From: a virus
DNA: 64,000 nucleotides
Strand: one strand, 5' to 3'
IMG/VR virus record: IMGVR_UViG_3300046170_000320
Coordinates: 1-64,000 of that record
Part shown: piece after piece, positions 34,269 to 42,424 of the stretch
Layout of the letters: every line of letters starts with the position of its first letter
Numbering within the stretch: the stretch's first letter is position 1
Notes under the pieces: model-generated
Seen by the model: only the letters and a program-made list of their open reading frames with translations
Database searches by the model: none
Told to the model about the DNA's origin: nothing
Translations under genes and position numbers: made by a program

Positions 34269-34878
34269 CTATGATAGAAACATAAAATGGTTAAATGATA
34301 AGCATGTTATTTACAGGAGAGATCCCGTGAATGACGTGCCTACCGTTGAAACCACATTGTATAAATACTATGAAGATGGTACGCATGAGTGTTATCACTT
34401 GTTTAACAGCAAGGCTAAGATAACTACGTACAGATCTTTGAAGTGGCATTTTTATGTTTTATATTTTCTTAATCAAGATAAAGGTTTATTACCTACGTAT
34501 GTATATGAATTTATAGCTAATAAAGAAAACGGTTTTGTAACATTTTTTATAAGTGATAGAAAACTACAAGCTATGATAGATGACGTGTTGAGAAATGGTG
34601 GTGAACCACCTGTAAACAAGAAACGTAAAATATTATTTAAAGACTATAGCGGATTAACACCTGAACAAAAAATGAGTATTGTGGGAAAATTAATTGGAAG
34701 ATCAAGACGTATAGACGAAGAAGCTATTTATCAGTGCATGCTAGATTTAAATGAGTATGGCCAAAAAATTACTATAGGTCGTATTGCTGGCCTGCTTGAT
34801 TGTTCAGCTCGTACTATACAAAGAAATATGTCTGATCAACTTAAGAAAGAAAAAGATTTACTAAATAAACAATTATGA
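34264..34878 (+). CDS. HTH-containing putative regulator
   Basis: 204 residues, starts MSYDRNIKWLNDKHVIYRRD. The C-terminal segment (about 165-200, ITIGRIAGLLDCSARTIQRN) is a clear helix-turn-helix with a GLLDCSARTIQ turn and recognition helix, followed by a Lys-rich tail. The N-terminal half is Tyr/Trp-rich and may sense or dimerise. The operator-like pair 27707/34228 is a natural candidate target because one copy covers this gene's start. Regulator role is inferred. Confidence 0.62.
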   Translation: MSYDRNIKWLNDKHVIYRRDPVNDVPTVETTLYKYYEDGTHECYHLFNSKAKITTYRSLKWHFYVLYFLNQDKGLLPTYVYEFIANKENGFVTFFISDRKLQAMIDDVLRNGGEPPVNKKRKILFKDYSGLTPEQKMSIVGKLIGRSRRIDEEAIYQCMLDLNEYGQKITIGRIAGLLDCSARTIQRNMSDQLKKEKDLLNKQL

Positions 34879-35114
34879 TAAAATTAAAAAACAAAGTACA
34901 AGAGTTTTTATCTTTAATACCTAAAGATAAATTACTACATTATTTTTACGGAAGTATATTGACTTTTATATTTGCTTCACTGTTTGAAATATTTGTAGTT
35001 ATTTTATTAGTATTACTGATATCTATGGTTAAAGAATTATTAGACGATAAATTTTCTATTACAGATATTATATATACTATTTTACCAGCTATATTTTTAG
35101 CTTTAATAAGTTAG
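34875..35114 (+). CDS. Small integral membrane protein
   Basis: 79 residues. After a short amphipathic start (MIKLKNKVQEFLSLIPKDKL) come two or three membrane segments: LHYFYGSILTFIFASLFE, IFVVILLVLLISMVKELL and DIIYTILPAIFLALIS. The 'DKLLH..YG......S' entry is seen in small membrane proteins of Bacteroidota phages. Overlaps the HTH gene by four bases (ATGA). Role unknown; lysis or superinfection exclusion are possibilities. Confidence 0.55.
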   Translation: MIKLKNKVQEFLSLIPKDKLLHYFYGSILTFIFASLFEIFVVILLVLLISMVKELLDDKFSITDIIYTILPAIFLALIS

Positions 35115-35117
35115 ATT

Positions 35118-35228
35118 ATGATAAGAGAATTCAATGAATGGATGGCGAGTATCGGTAATATATATTACGCTAATAACGAGCTAATGGAAAAAGCTTTTGA
35201 TAAAATAGAACAAAATGAAAAAGTATAA
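35118..35228 (+). CDS. 36-residue early peptide
   Basis: MIREFNEWMASIGNIYYANN then ELMEKAFDKIEQNEKV. It starts three bases after the previous stop and overlaps the sigma factor start by 14 bases, fitting the gene chain. Function unknown. Confidence 0.45.
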   Translation: MIREFNEWMASIGNIYYANNELMEKAFDKIEQNEKV

Positions 35229-35971
35229 TGTACAGAATTACATAAGATACAAAGAAGATATTAAAAAGTCTATGCCTGATGATAAGTTTTACGACTATTA
35301 TACTCGTGACGAACTTATTGTTAAGTTTCTACCTCTTGTAGAAAACCTAGCACGTAAGTTTTCAACTACGCAACAGGCATCAGGGCGTTTTAAGTATTAA
35401 TGATCTTATACAAATAGGTTCTGAAGGCTTAATTAAAGCTGTAGACAAACTTGATTGGCTACAATTATCTGAGTCTGAAGACATCGAAAAAACATTAAAG
35501 TCGTTCTTTGCAAAACGAATAAAAGGCATCATTAGAAGACGTATAGACATGGCTCGTGGCGGTATGCGTATACCAGAACATAAGCTAAATGAGATACGTA
35601 AAAATCCTAAAGACAAAAAGATGGTTGAGATATTTTTCAACAGTATGTTTTTAAGTATCGATGCACAAGTAACTAATGACGATGAAGAAAATATGATGTA
35701 TCAAATAGCAGATAAATCAGAACCATACAACATACAAATACTTAATATTTACTTAAAAGGTTTAATGGAAAAATACCTTGATAAAAACGAATATGAAGTA
35801 TTACGTATGAGCTACGGTCTTGACTGTGACAAGCACTCTGCTAATGAAATTGCAGCTAAACTTGACATCAAAGGATCAGGCGCTTATGTGCGTGTTTCTG
35901 AGCTAAAAAAGTCTGCAGTACAAACACTAATTGATAACGTTGATCACTCGCAAGTGCTTGACTTTGTGTAA
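35215..35971 (+). CDS. Phage RNA polymerase sigma factor (sigma-70 family), one frameshift
   Basis: About 251 residues. The first 61 (MKKYNVQNYIRYKEDIKKSM to LVENLARKFSTTQQASG) and the rest (VLSINDLIQIGSEGLIKAVD on) are separated by one extra base near 35388. Sigma region 2 is clear: FLPLVENLARKF then NDLIQIGSEGLIKAVDKLDW and KRIKGIIRRRIDMARGG. Region 4 is the C-terminal HTH, DKNEYEVLRMSYGLDCDKHS, NEIAAKLDIKGSGAYVRVSE. It would redirect host core polymerase, presumably to late or middle promoters. No phage RNA polymerase is in the window. Confidence 0.78.
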
Positions 35972-36034
35972 GTTAGATATGTAAAACATCAAATCAATGT
36001 GTAATTATATTAATATACCAAAACAATAAACCAT

Positions 36035-36577
36035 ATGACCATAAATGAAAAGCTGGCTACAATCCAGACAAAGTTTAAATCTAAAAAATCAAGGTTTAAC
36101 TCATTCGGCAAATACTACTTCAGATCAGCCGAAGACATTCTCGAAGCAACAAAACCCTATCTATTAGAGTTAGGAGTATCAGTAACGATTAATGAAGAAC
36201 TAATCGCTAGTGATCCTATGCCAATACTACAAACTAGTGCTACAGTATCAGACGGTGATAATAACATCGTAGCTACAGCTCTAGTCGGCGTAGACTTGGC
36301 TCAAAAAGGTATGCAAGTACCTCAACAGTTCGGTTCTGCTTCGAGCTACGGTAAGAAATATGCCTTAGGCAATTTATTTCTAATCGACGACACTCAAGAC
36401 AGCGACGCTGTTAATACACACGGTAAAGCACCGAAAGCAAAAAACACGTTAACCTCTACAAAAGATCCAGCTTTTTCAAAAGCTAGAGCCTATTTAAAAT
36501 CAGGAGGTAAGTTAGATGCTATAAAAGCTAAATATGCCTTATCTAAAGAAGTTGAGGCCGAATTAAATACTCTATAA
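36035..36577 (+). CDS. ERF-family single-strand annealing protein
   Basis: 180 residues. MTINEKLATIQTKFKSKKSR, the SAEDILEATKPYLLELGVSV segment, and QQFGSASSYGKKYALGNLFL match the ERF core (GSa.SYgkkYaL followed by an acidic IDDTQDSDA). ERF proteins anneal ssDNA in phage recombination and circularisation. It ends with a short extra helix. The stop overlaps the exonuclease start, so the two form a recombination module. Confidence 0.82.
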   Translation: MTINEKLATIQTKFKSKKSRFNSFGKYYFRSAEDILEATKPYLLELGVSVTINEELIASDPMPILQTSATVSDGDNNIVATALVGVDLAQKGMQVPQQFGSASSYGKKYALGNLFLIDDTQDSDAVNTHGKAPKAKNTLTSTKDPAFSKARAYLKSGGKLDAIKAKYALSKEVEAELNTL

Positions 36578-37302
36578 TGAAAGACGTATTAAAAAAGCTA
36601 GAAAATGATGAACACTATTACGGTAAATTTGGAAAACAATACCTTAGTAATTCTGATATTTCTACGTTACTTACAAATCCTTTAGCGCTTGGTCAACCAT
36701 CAAAGCAAATACCAGCTTTCTTGGTTGGCGGGTACTTTCACACGGCTATACTCGAGCCTGAAAAACTTAAGAAGTTTAAGATCATCGAGGCTAGCACTAG
36801 AAATACTAAAGCGTATAAAGAGATATCTGGTGGTGAACTATGTTTGTTACAAAGCGAAGTTGATAAGATCGAACTAATGACTGAAAAAGTATTAGCAAAC
36901 GATATGTGTAGAGATCTTATCCGCGGTATAAACGTAGAATATGAACGACCAGGTATTGCAGAGCTTGAAGGCGAGATGTGGAAAGGTAAAGCTGACATTG
37001 TAAATCATGATGAGAAATTAATCATTGATTTAAAGACAACAGCTGATCTTAACAAATTCAAGTGGTCTGCATCTAAATACAACTACGATAGTCAAGCTTA
37101 TATTTACAGTAAGCTTTTTGGTTACGAGTTTGTATTTATTGCAATAGACAAAAATACACATCAAATAGGTATATTCGATTGCTCACCGCAGTTTTATGAG
37201 AGAGGAGCTGATAAAGTTGCAAGAGCAGCAGAACAATACCGACTATTTTTTAAATCAGAGGATTTTGATCCTCAACAATTTTTTATTAATCAAACCCTAT
37301 AA
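36577..37302 (+). CDS. PD-(D/E)XK exonuclease (RecE/lambda-exo type)
   Basis: 241 residues. NPLALGQPSKQIPAFLVGGY and FHTAILEPEKLKKF open the nuclease fold. GKADIVNHDEKLIIDLKTTA (about 135-154) gives Asp plus DxK, the core metal-binding and catalytic residues, with YDSQAYIYSKL following. It would resect dsDNA ends to feed ERF. It overlaps the ERF stop (ATAATG). This pair is the usual exonuclease-annealing couple. Confidence 0.8.
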   Translation: MKDVLKKLENDEHYYGKFGKQYLSNSDISTLLTNPLALGQPSKQIPAFLVGGYFHTAILEPEKLKKFKIIEASTRNTKAYKEISGGELCLLQSEVDKIELMTEKVLANDMCRDLIRGINVEYERPGIAELEGEMWKGKADIVNHDEKLIIDLKTTADLNKFKWSASKYNYDSQAYIYSKLFGYEFVFIAIDKNTHQIGIFDCSPQFYERGADKVARAAEQYRLFFKSEDFDPQQFFINQTL

Positions 37303-37305
37303 ACA

Positions 37306-37485
37306 ATGGCAAGAACCAGAAAAAACCAAACTAAAGTATGCAGCGTAACAGGATTAGAAACTAGCGTAAACAATTTCTACGCTAATCAAACGCATGTTAA
37401 AGCTGTAGATAATCTGCGACGTAATAGCGGTGCTACTAAAGAGCAGATGCAACGCATGTTTAATCAATTAAATTCTTACGTATAA
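37306..37485 (+). CDS. 59-residue basic protein in the recombination module
   Basis: MARTRKNQTKVCSVTGLETS, then NNFYANQTHVKAVDNLRRNS and a helical end. One Cys only, so not a zinc finger. The ATG lies three bases after the exonuclease stop and its stop overlaps the SSB-like start (TAATG). Lys/Arg-rich; probably DNA-binding. The 'NFYANQTHVKAVDNLRR' region recurs in marine phages. Confidence 0.55.
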   Translation: MARTRKNQTKVCSVTGLETSVNNFYANQTHVKAVDNLRRNSGATKEQMQRMFNQLNSYV

Positions 37486-37793
37486 TGGCTAGTATAATTA
37501 AAGCTAGTATTAACCTTAATGAAATACCTAAAGATAAAATTATCGTAGGTAAAAAAGGTAAATACTTACCTATAACAATAACGCTTAATGATGAGCCGGA
37601 TCAGTTCGGAAATCAAGGTCCTATTGTTGTAGCTCAATCAAAAGAAGAACGTGAAACTAAAACTGCTAAAACTTACTTAGGTAATGTACAAGTAGTTTGG
37701 ACTAACGGAGATAATGTTGCAACCGCGCCACGTGATGACCAACCGCAGCAAGCAGCACCAGCTGCACAACCTGTAGATGACTTACCGTTTTAA
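37485..37793 (+). CDS. Single-stranded DNA-binding protein
   Basis: 102 residues. Starts MASIIKASINLNEIPKDKII with an OB-type strand pattern (KGKYLPITITLNDEPDQFGN, TAKTYLGNVQVVW). The C-terminus is a Pro/Gln/Ala linker ending QPVDDLPF, the acidic DDLPF tip that SSB proteins use to recruit partners. It lies between the recombination pair and the primase-helicase and overlaps neighbours at both ends. OB fold not proven; the tail and context are convincing. Confidence 0.72.
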   Translation: MASIIKASINLNEIPKDKIIVGKKGKYLPITITLNDEPDQFGNQGPIVVAQSKEERETKTAKTYLGNVQVVWTNGDNVATAPRDDQPQQAAPAAQPVDDLPF

Positions 37794-37861
37794 TGGACGA
37801 AGAAGATTATCTAAACGTGATTACCGACGATAATGGTAATGTGACATTAATTGAAGATTAA
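37793..37861 (+). CDS. 22-residue acidic peptide
   Basis: MDEEDYLNVITDDNGNVTLI ends ED. Its ATG overlaps the SSB stop (TAATG) and it fills the space before the primase-helicase. It could be translated but is too short for a claim of function. Confidence 0.35.
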   Translation: MDEEDYLNVITDDNGNVTLIED

Positions 37862-37871
37862 ATTAAATTGA

Positions 37872-39578
37872 ATGCAAACAACAGAGATCAATGGATTCTT
37901 GATTGATAATTTCAATCAACACAAGCTAGAAGAAGGAAAAAAGCAGGGTATATGTCCTGTTTGTTCGCACACTAGAAAACCCAAGAATCAAAAGGCAAAA
38001 TGTGCGTCTTACGATTGGGAACGGGGTCTCGGTACTTGTCACAATTGTAATACAACTTTTCAACTACATACTTACAAACGTAAGGGCGAAACAGTAAAGG
38101 TTTATGAAAAACCTAAGTACGCTGGTACAGCTCCTACTAGTAAAATAGTTGAATGGTTTAAAACAAGAGGTATATCTCAGAAAACCCTCACTGATTTAAA
38201 AGTCGGTGAGGGATCTGAATATATGCCACAAACCGGTAAAACCGAGAGAGCAATAAAGTTCAATTATTTTATAGGCGGTGATTTAATAAACATTAAGTAC
38301 CGCGATGGAAGAAAGAACTTTAAATTATTTAAAGGTGCTGAAAAAGTATTTTATAATATTGATAGTACTGTAGGTTATGACTCTTGTGTCATAGTTGAAG
38401 GTGAAATGGACGTACTAGCTTTACATGAAGCTGGTATTACCAATGCAATATCTGTACCAAACGGCGCTACATTAAATACTAATAACTTAGATTATCTTGA
38501 CAACTGTATTGATTACTTTGACGATAAAGAAAAAGTTATATTAGCTGTAGACTCAGATGAAGCAGGTCAAGCATTACAGGCAGAGCTTATAAGACGATTA
38601 GGATCTGAAGTATGCTACATAGCTACGTTTGATGATTGTAAAGATGCTAACGAATATTTACAAAAACATGGAAAACAAAAACTGGCAGAGCGTATTGAAG
38701 GATCAAGACCGGTACCGCTTGAAAATGTCACGACATTTAGGGACATTGAAGACGAGGTCACAGACTTTGTTCGTAACGGGTTTAAACCTGGATATCAAAT
38801 TGGTTTGGAAAATTTTGACAACATCTTCTCAACTTATACTGGTCAGTTTATTACTGTCACTGGTATTCCGAGTAGCGGCAAGTCAGATTTTGTCGATCAA
38901 ATGGTTATTGGCTATAACAAAAACTATGGCTGGAAAACGGCGTTTGCTAGTCCAGAAAATGTCCCGACTTACCTTCACGCACATAAGTTAATGCGTAAGG
39001 TTTGGCAAGGTATGCCAACAGCAGCTGATATACACGGTGATCGTTGGAATCAAGTAGCTGATCATTGTAATACAAACTTCTTTCATATTGATATGGAACG
39101 ATACACGCTAGAGTCAGTGCTTAAAAAAGGTGCTGAACTAGTTAAACGTAAAGGTATTAAATGCCTTGTTATTGATCCATTTAATAAAGTAAGAGACGTT
39201 GACTGTAAAACAGAAGATGTCAACAGGTATACAATGGAGTACTTAACTAAAATTGAAATGTTTGCTAAAAAGTTTGACGTTTTAGTTTTTGTAGTAGCTC
39301 ACCCTACTAAAATGTATAAGGACAAAGATGGTAAGATTGAAGAGCCAACAATGTACAGTATAAAAGGTGGCGGCGAATGGTACGATGCTAGTTATCATGG
39401 TTTGTTAGTTCATAGAGATTATGAAAACAAAACTGTTAAAGCTAAAGTTCTTAAAGTTAAGTTTCAAAACCTTGGTGAGAATCAAGCTGAAGCACATTTT
39501 AAGTGGGAGCCAAAGTCTGGTTGCTTTATACCGCACGAACCTATTAATATTGGTGACGATCCAATGCCGTGGGAATAA
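37872..39578 (+). CDS. DNA primase-helicase (T7 gp4-like)
   Basis: 568 residues. Zinc ribbon near residues 27-60 (CPVC ... CHNC). TOPRIM primase: SCVIVEGEMDVLALHEAGIT and VILAVDSDEAGQAL with the Glu and DxD residues. RecA-type helicase: Walker A GIPSSGKSDFVDQM (about 335-348), Walker B CLVIDPFNK, and a conserved His in FVVAHPTKM. C-terminal IGDDPMPWE acidic end, as in partner-binding tails. It unwinds DNA and primes lagging strands. No DNA polymerase is found in the window. Confidence 0.92.
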   Translation: MQTTEINGFLIDNFNQHKLEEGKKQGICPVCSHTRKPKNQKAKCASYDWERGLGTCHNCNTTFQLHTYKRKGETVKVYEKPKYAGTAPTSKIVEWFKTRGISQKTLTDLKVGEGSEYMPQTGKTERAIKFNYFIGGDLINIKYRDGRKNFKLFKGAEKVFYNIDSTVGYDSCVIVEGEMDVLALHEAGITNAISVPNGATLNTNNLDYLDNCIDYFDDKEKVILAVDSDEAGQALQAELIRRLGSEVCYIATFDDCKDANEYLQKHGKQKLAERIEGSRPVPLENVTTFRDIEDEVTDFVRNGFKPGYQIGLENFDNIFSTYTGQFITVTGIPSSGKSDFVDQMVIGYNKNYGWKTAFASPENVPTYLHAHKLMRKVWQGMPTAADIHGDRWNQVADHCNTNFFHIDMERYTLESVLKKGAELVKRKGIKCLVIDPFNKVRDVDCKTEDVNRYTMEYLTKIEMFAKKFDVLVFVVAHPTKMYKDKDGKIEEPTMYSIKGGGEWYDASYHGLLVHRDYENKTVKAKVLKVKFQNLGENQAEAHFKWEPKSGCFIPHEPINIGDDPMPWE

Positions 39579-39833
39579 ATGGCATGGGCTAAAAAGATAA
39601 GCATGGGTACATACGTAGCGTCAGAGTTAGAATTAGAAGCTTATAGATGGTGTATAAGAAATAAAATATATATTGCACCAAAAGCTATTAACGAAACGCG
39701 ATGGTCTGTTGTTATAACAAACAACGGTAGAACACATGAAGATCCTAGTCATTATATTAAAGGTTTGATATGGGAGAAGATTTACGAATATTATAAATAC
39801 TATTATGAAAAACACATTTCACAACGCAGATGA
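39579..39833 (+). CDS. Hypothetical protein between helicase and thymidylate-synthase-like genes
   Basis: 84 residues: MAWAKKISMGTYVASELELE, then AYRWCIRNKIYIAPKAINET and a Tyr-rich end (YEYYKYYYEKHISQRR). ATG immediately follows the helicase stop. Overlaps the next gene by 29 bases. No function recognised. Confidence 0.5.
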   Translation: MAWAKKISMGTYVASELELEAYRWCIRNKIYIAPKAINETRWSVVITNNGRTHEDPSHYIKGLIWEKIYEYYKYYYEKHISQRR

Positions 39834-40446
39834 AGCATATGAAGCTTTACTTGACGAGGTTGTTATAAACGGTATAGAGTTTGATGGCACGCAGGCTATA
39901 TTTAACTGCGGCTTTTATATAACAAACCCTGAAGACAACCACATTAAAAACAAACAGCGTAACTGGAGTTTAGAATATGCTGAAGCTGAATGGCAATGGT
40001 ATTTGTCTGGTGATCCTAGCATTGATAAGCTTGGTGAGCTGTATGGTAAAATACCACCGATATGGGAGCGTATGGCTGATGCCGATCGTAACGTCAATAG
40101 TAATTACGGTTACCAGTGGAAGCGTAAAGCTCAAATAGACTATGTCTGTGCAAAGCTTAAAACAAACCCTAACACACGTCACGCAGCAATTAGTATATAC
40201 GACGGTAAAGAATATGATAAATACAAGACAGATACGCCTTGTACTTACGCAGTTCAGTTTACAATTATAAACGATGAGCTGTGTATGTCCGTCTATATGC
40301 GTTCTAATGACATCTGGTACGGTTTCTGTAATGATCAGTATCAATTTTCATCATTGCAAAAAATGATTGCTTACAGACTGAATTTAAAAATAGGTTGGTA
40401 TTACCACCACGCGCACAACATGCACTTATATAACGATAAATTATAA
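39805..40446 (+). CDS. Thymidylate synthase-family enzyme, possibly a pyrimidine hydroxymethylase
   Basis: 213 residues, shorter than bacterial ThyA. Family residues: RNWSLEYAEAEWQWYLSGD, SNYGYQW, RHAAISIYDG, the catalytic Cys in TPCTYAVQFTI, SVYMRSNDIWYG, and a MHLYNDK end matching the ThyA HLY segment. In the RSxDxxxGxxxx(N/D) block, the position of E. coli ThyA Asn177, which selects dUMP, appears to be Asp (GFCNDQYQFSSL). Asp at this place is known in T4 dCMP hydroxymethylase. It acts in pyrimidine deoxynucleotide supply with ribonucleotide reductase downstream. Thymidylate synthase and hydroxymethylase are both possible. Confidence 0.78.
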   Translation: MKNTFHNADEAYEALLDEVVINGIEFDGTQAIFNCGFYITNPEDNHIKNKQRNWSLEYAEAEWQWYLSGDPSIDKLGELYGKIPPIWERMADADRNVNSNYGYQWKRKAQIDYVCAKLKTNPNTRHAAISIYDGKEYDKYKTDTPCTYAVQFTIINDELCMSVYMRSNDIWYGFCNDQYQFSSLQKMIAYRLNLKIGWYYHHAHNMHLYNDKL

Positions 40447-40448
40447 TT

Positions 40449-41237
40449 ATGTATTATTTATACCACATACCTGGTAAAAAGATCGGTGTTACACGTGATC
40501 TTAATACCAGAGTTACCCTTATGCAAGGCTATAAGGAGAATGAGTATGAAGTTCTTGAACAGTCAGACGATATAGATTATATATCAGACCGTGAAATAGA
40601 ACTTCAAAAGTCTTACGGCTATAAGGTCGATAGAAAACTATATAAAAACTTATTTAAAAATATGAATATAAACGCAACACAGCAAACCTCGACTTTCCCT
40701 TGTCCAGTTAATAAATTAAAAGGACAATTACACGATAACATAGGTCTTACTTGGCATACGGAATTTGGCCAGTTTGAAATTACCAAACGAAATATTCCGT
40801 GGATAATGGCTAACGTTAAAGAGTCAATGTATAACAGTAATAGATGTTATGTATATAATAAAGCTTTTTACGAAGCATTTTTTAATCCTCATCACACACC
40901 GCAGACTGAGCTTAAATACGATACTAGTGTAGATAAATTACCAACTCGTTTTGATCTTATAAGATTTTGGGCAAAAGACAGAGGCTTGTACGATAAAGGC
41001 AACCCACATACTCAGTACGTTAAACTACAAGAAGAAGCTGGAGAGTTAGCACAGGCGATACTGAAACAAGATAAACCTGAAATACAAGATGCTATAGGCG
41101 ATATGGTTGTAGTACTTACAAACTTAGCACACTTAGAAGGTTTTACTATTGAAGACTGTATTGATGCAGCTTACACAGAAATAGCTATGCGTAAGGGATC
41201 AATGGTTAATGGAACATTTGTAAAAGAAACATTATGA
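40449..41237 (+). CDS. Two-domain protein: GIY-YIG-like N-terminus and MazG-like C-terminus
   Basis: 262 residues. The N-terminal part MYYLYHIPGKKIGVTRDLNT resembles GIY-YIG modules (Y..YhI.GKkIGvT.dL..R), with SDREIELQKSYGYKVDRKLY after it. The C-terminal domain (about 170-255) is MazG-type: YVKLQEEAGELAQAILKQ with EExxE, and EIQDAIGDMVVVLTNLA with the D...D metal ligands. It would hydrolyse NTP or dNTP, with a nuclease-like module of unknown target. The GIY-YIG assignment is tentative; MazG is firm. Confidence 0.68.
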   Translation: MYYLYHIPGKKIGVTRDLNTRVTLMQGYKENEYEVLEQSDDIDYISDREIELQKSYGYKVDRKLYKNLFKNMNINATQQTSTFPCPVNKLKGQLHDNIGLTWHTEFGQFEITKRNIPWIMANVKESMYNSNRCYVYNKAFYEAFFNPHHTPQTELKYDTSVDKLPTRFDLIRFWAKDRGLYDKGNPHTQYVKLQEEAGELAQAILKQDKPEIQDAIGDMVVVLTNLAHLEGFTIEDCIDAAYTEIAMRKGSMVNGTFVKETL

Positions 41238-41590
41238 AGATAGATACTAAAGACGAAATAGTACTAGCAGTACTTAAGAAAATGGATCAACGCAGTATAA
41301 TTGGTCAAAAAAAGTATGGAGCTACAATGATGCAAGAGATCGAAGGTCAAGAAAAAGATCTTAATCGTTTCTTAGTCGACGTACAAGAAGAACTAATGGA
41401 TGCTTTGCTATACATAGAAGCTGCTAAACGTTGTTTGACTGATGAGATTGAACAAGCTATGATTAATAGGAATAACATCATTGGTCAAAACGGTAATGAC
41501 GGTTTACACTATGATGAAGATCATGCTTTAGATTTAGTTTTAAACGATATGGTCAAAGACATTGAAGTAGATGAAGAGGAAACCTTATAA
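41234..41590 (+). CDS. MazG/nucleotide pyrophosphohydrolase-like small protein
   Basis: 118 residues. KKMDQRSIIGQKKYGATMMQ and DLNRFLVDVQEELMDALLYI with EAAKR fit the four-helix MazG-like fold found in phages (RS..G..KYG......DL...L.d.qEElmDa..Yie). Metal ligands Glu-Glu and Asp are present. Acidic C-terminus. Overlaps the preceding gene by four bases. Together the two genes could purge or reshape nucleotide pools. Confidence 0.65.
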   Translation: MKIDTKDEIVLAVLKKMDQRSIIGQKKYGATMMQEIEGQEKDLNRFLVDVQEELMDALLYIEAAKRCLTDEIEQAMINRNNIIGQNGNDGLHYDEDHALDLVLNDMVKDIEVDEEETL

Positions 41591-42029
41591 ACGTAAACGT
41601 AAACGCGGGCCAGTACAGTCAAAGAAAGTATCATATGATGGTATTAACTTTGCATCTGGCCTTGAGCGTTATATGTATATGGCTTTGAAAAATGCAAAAA
41701 TCAAATCTAAATACGAAGGAGAAACTTTTGTTTTATTAAATGGTTTTCATTTTGAAAACGAAGTATATGAACGATGCGCTAATGGTAAAGGTGATTACAA
41801 AAATAGAGGTTGCAAACGCATATTACCTATAAAGTATACACCTGATTTCATCGGCGATGGTTTTATTATAGAAACAAAAGGTAGAGCTAATGAATCATTT
41901 CCAATGCGTTGGAAGTTGTTTAAACAGCTAGTCATGAGACAGTTTCCAAACACAACGTTATATAAACCACAAAATCAAAAAGAATGCGACGAGACAGTAA
42001 AAATAATCCTTTCGAAGCTAAAAGGATAG
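41571..42029 (+). CDS. PD-(D/E)XK endonuclease (T7 endonuclease I-like)
   Basis: 152 residues. The basic N-terminus (MKRKPYKRKRKRGPVQSKKV) is followed by FASGLERYMYMALKNAKIKS (catalytic Glu), KYTPDFIGDGFIIETKGRAN (PDF then ExK), and a helix SFPMRWKLFKQLVMRQF. This is the Glu-Asp-Glu-Lys pattern of phage Holliday-junction-resolving and debranching enzymes such as T7 gp3. It would resolve replicated DNA before packaging. Overlaps the MazG-like gene by 20 bases. Confidence 0.75.
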   Translation: MKRKPYKRKRKRGPVQSKKVSYDGINFASGLERYMYMALKNAKIKSKYEGETFVLLNGFHFENEVYERCANGKGDYKNRGCKRILPIKYTPDFIGDGFIIETKGRANESFPMRWKLFKQLVMRQFPNTTLYKPQNQKECDETVKIILSKLKG

Positions 42030-42154
42030 CTAGACAGAAGTATGCTGAGCGTCAGATCGATAAGTGGTGGCAATGGAGTTGGGAAGCGCGAGGCAAAGTA
42101 AAATATAAAGAACTAATAGAAATACAAGATAGATATGGGATCAAATGTTATTGA
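41984..42154 (+). CDS. 56-residue basic protein in an overlapping frame
   Basis: ATG 41984 opens MRRDSKNNPFEAKRIARQKY then AERQIDKWWQWSWEARGKVK and ends YGIKCY. It overlaps the endonuclease gene by 46 bases in another frame. Rich in Arg, Lys and Trp, probably nucleic-acid-binding. It fills the space before the next gene, which supports it. Function unknown. Confidence 0.5.
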   Translation: MRRDSKNNPFEAKRIARQKYAERQIDKWWQWSWEARGKVKYKELIEIQDRYGIKCY

Positions 42155-42281
42155 TTATGTTTTAGCTAAATATCCTAAGACATTTAAAGATAAAGAAATA
42201 ATAGTAAATGAAAATGATGCTTGTTATTTTGTATCAACAAACAAAGATGAATCACCTTTAATATTAAGTAAAAAAATATGA
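42135..42281 (+). CDS. 48-residue early protein
   Basis: MGSNVIDYVLAKYPKTFKDK, then EIIVNENDACYFVSTNKDES. Overlaps its upstream neighbour by 20 bases and the next start by four (ATGA). Function unknown. Confidence 0.45.
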   Translation: MGSNVIDYVLAKYPKTFKDKEIIVNENDACYFVSTNKDESPLILSKKI

Positions 42282-42424
42282 GCAAGCAGAAAAAACAATG
42301 GAGCCTGTCAATAGGTACTTATCCAGGCTTATTAGTCGGTATAAGATCATACGAAGAAGAAACACAGACAACACACGTTATTTATTTACCGCTAATTGAC
42401 ATAGCATTAGAGATATATAAGTAA
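42278..42424 (+). CDS. 48-residue protein upstream of ribonucleotide reductase
   Basis: MSKQKKQWSLSIGTYPGLLV, then SYEEETQTTHVIYLPLIDIA. The ATG overlaps the previous stop, and its own stop overlaps the NrdB start (TAATG). A leading strand-rich peptide coupled to reductase expression. No recognised function. Confidence 0.5.
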   Translation: MSKQKKQWSLSIGTYPGLLVGIRSYEEETQTTHVIYLPLIDIALEIYK

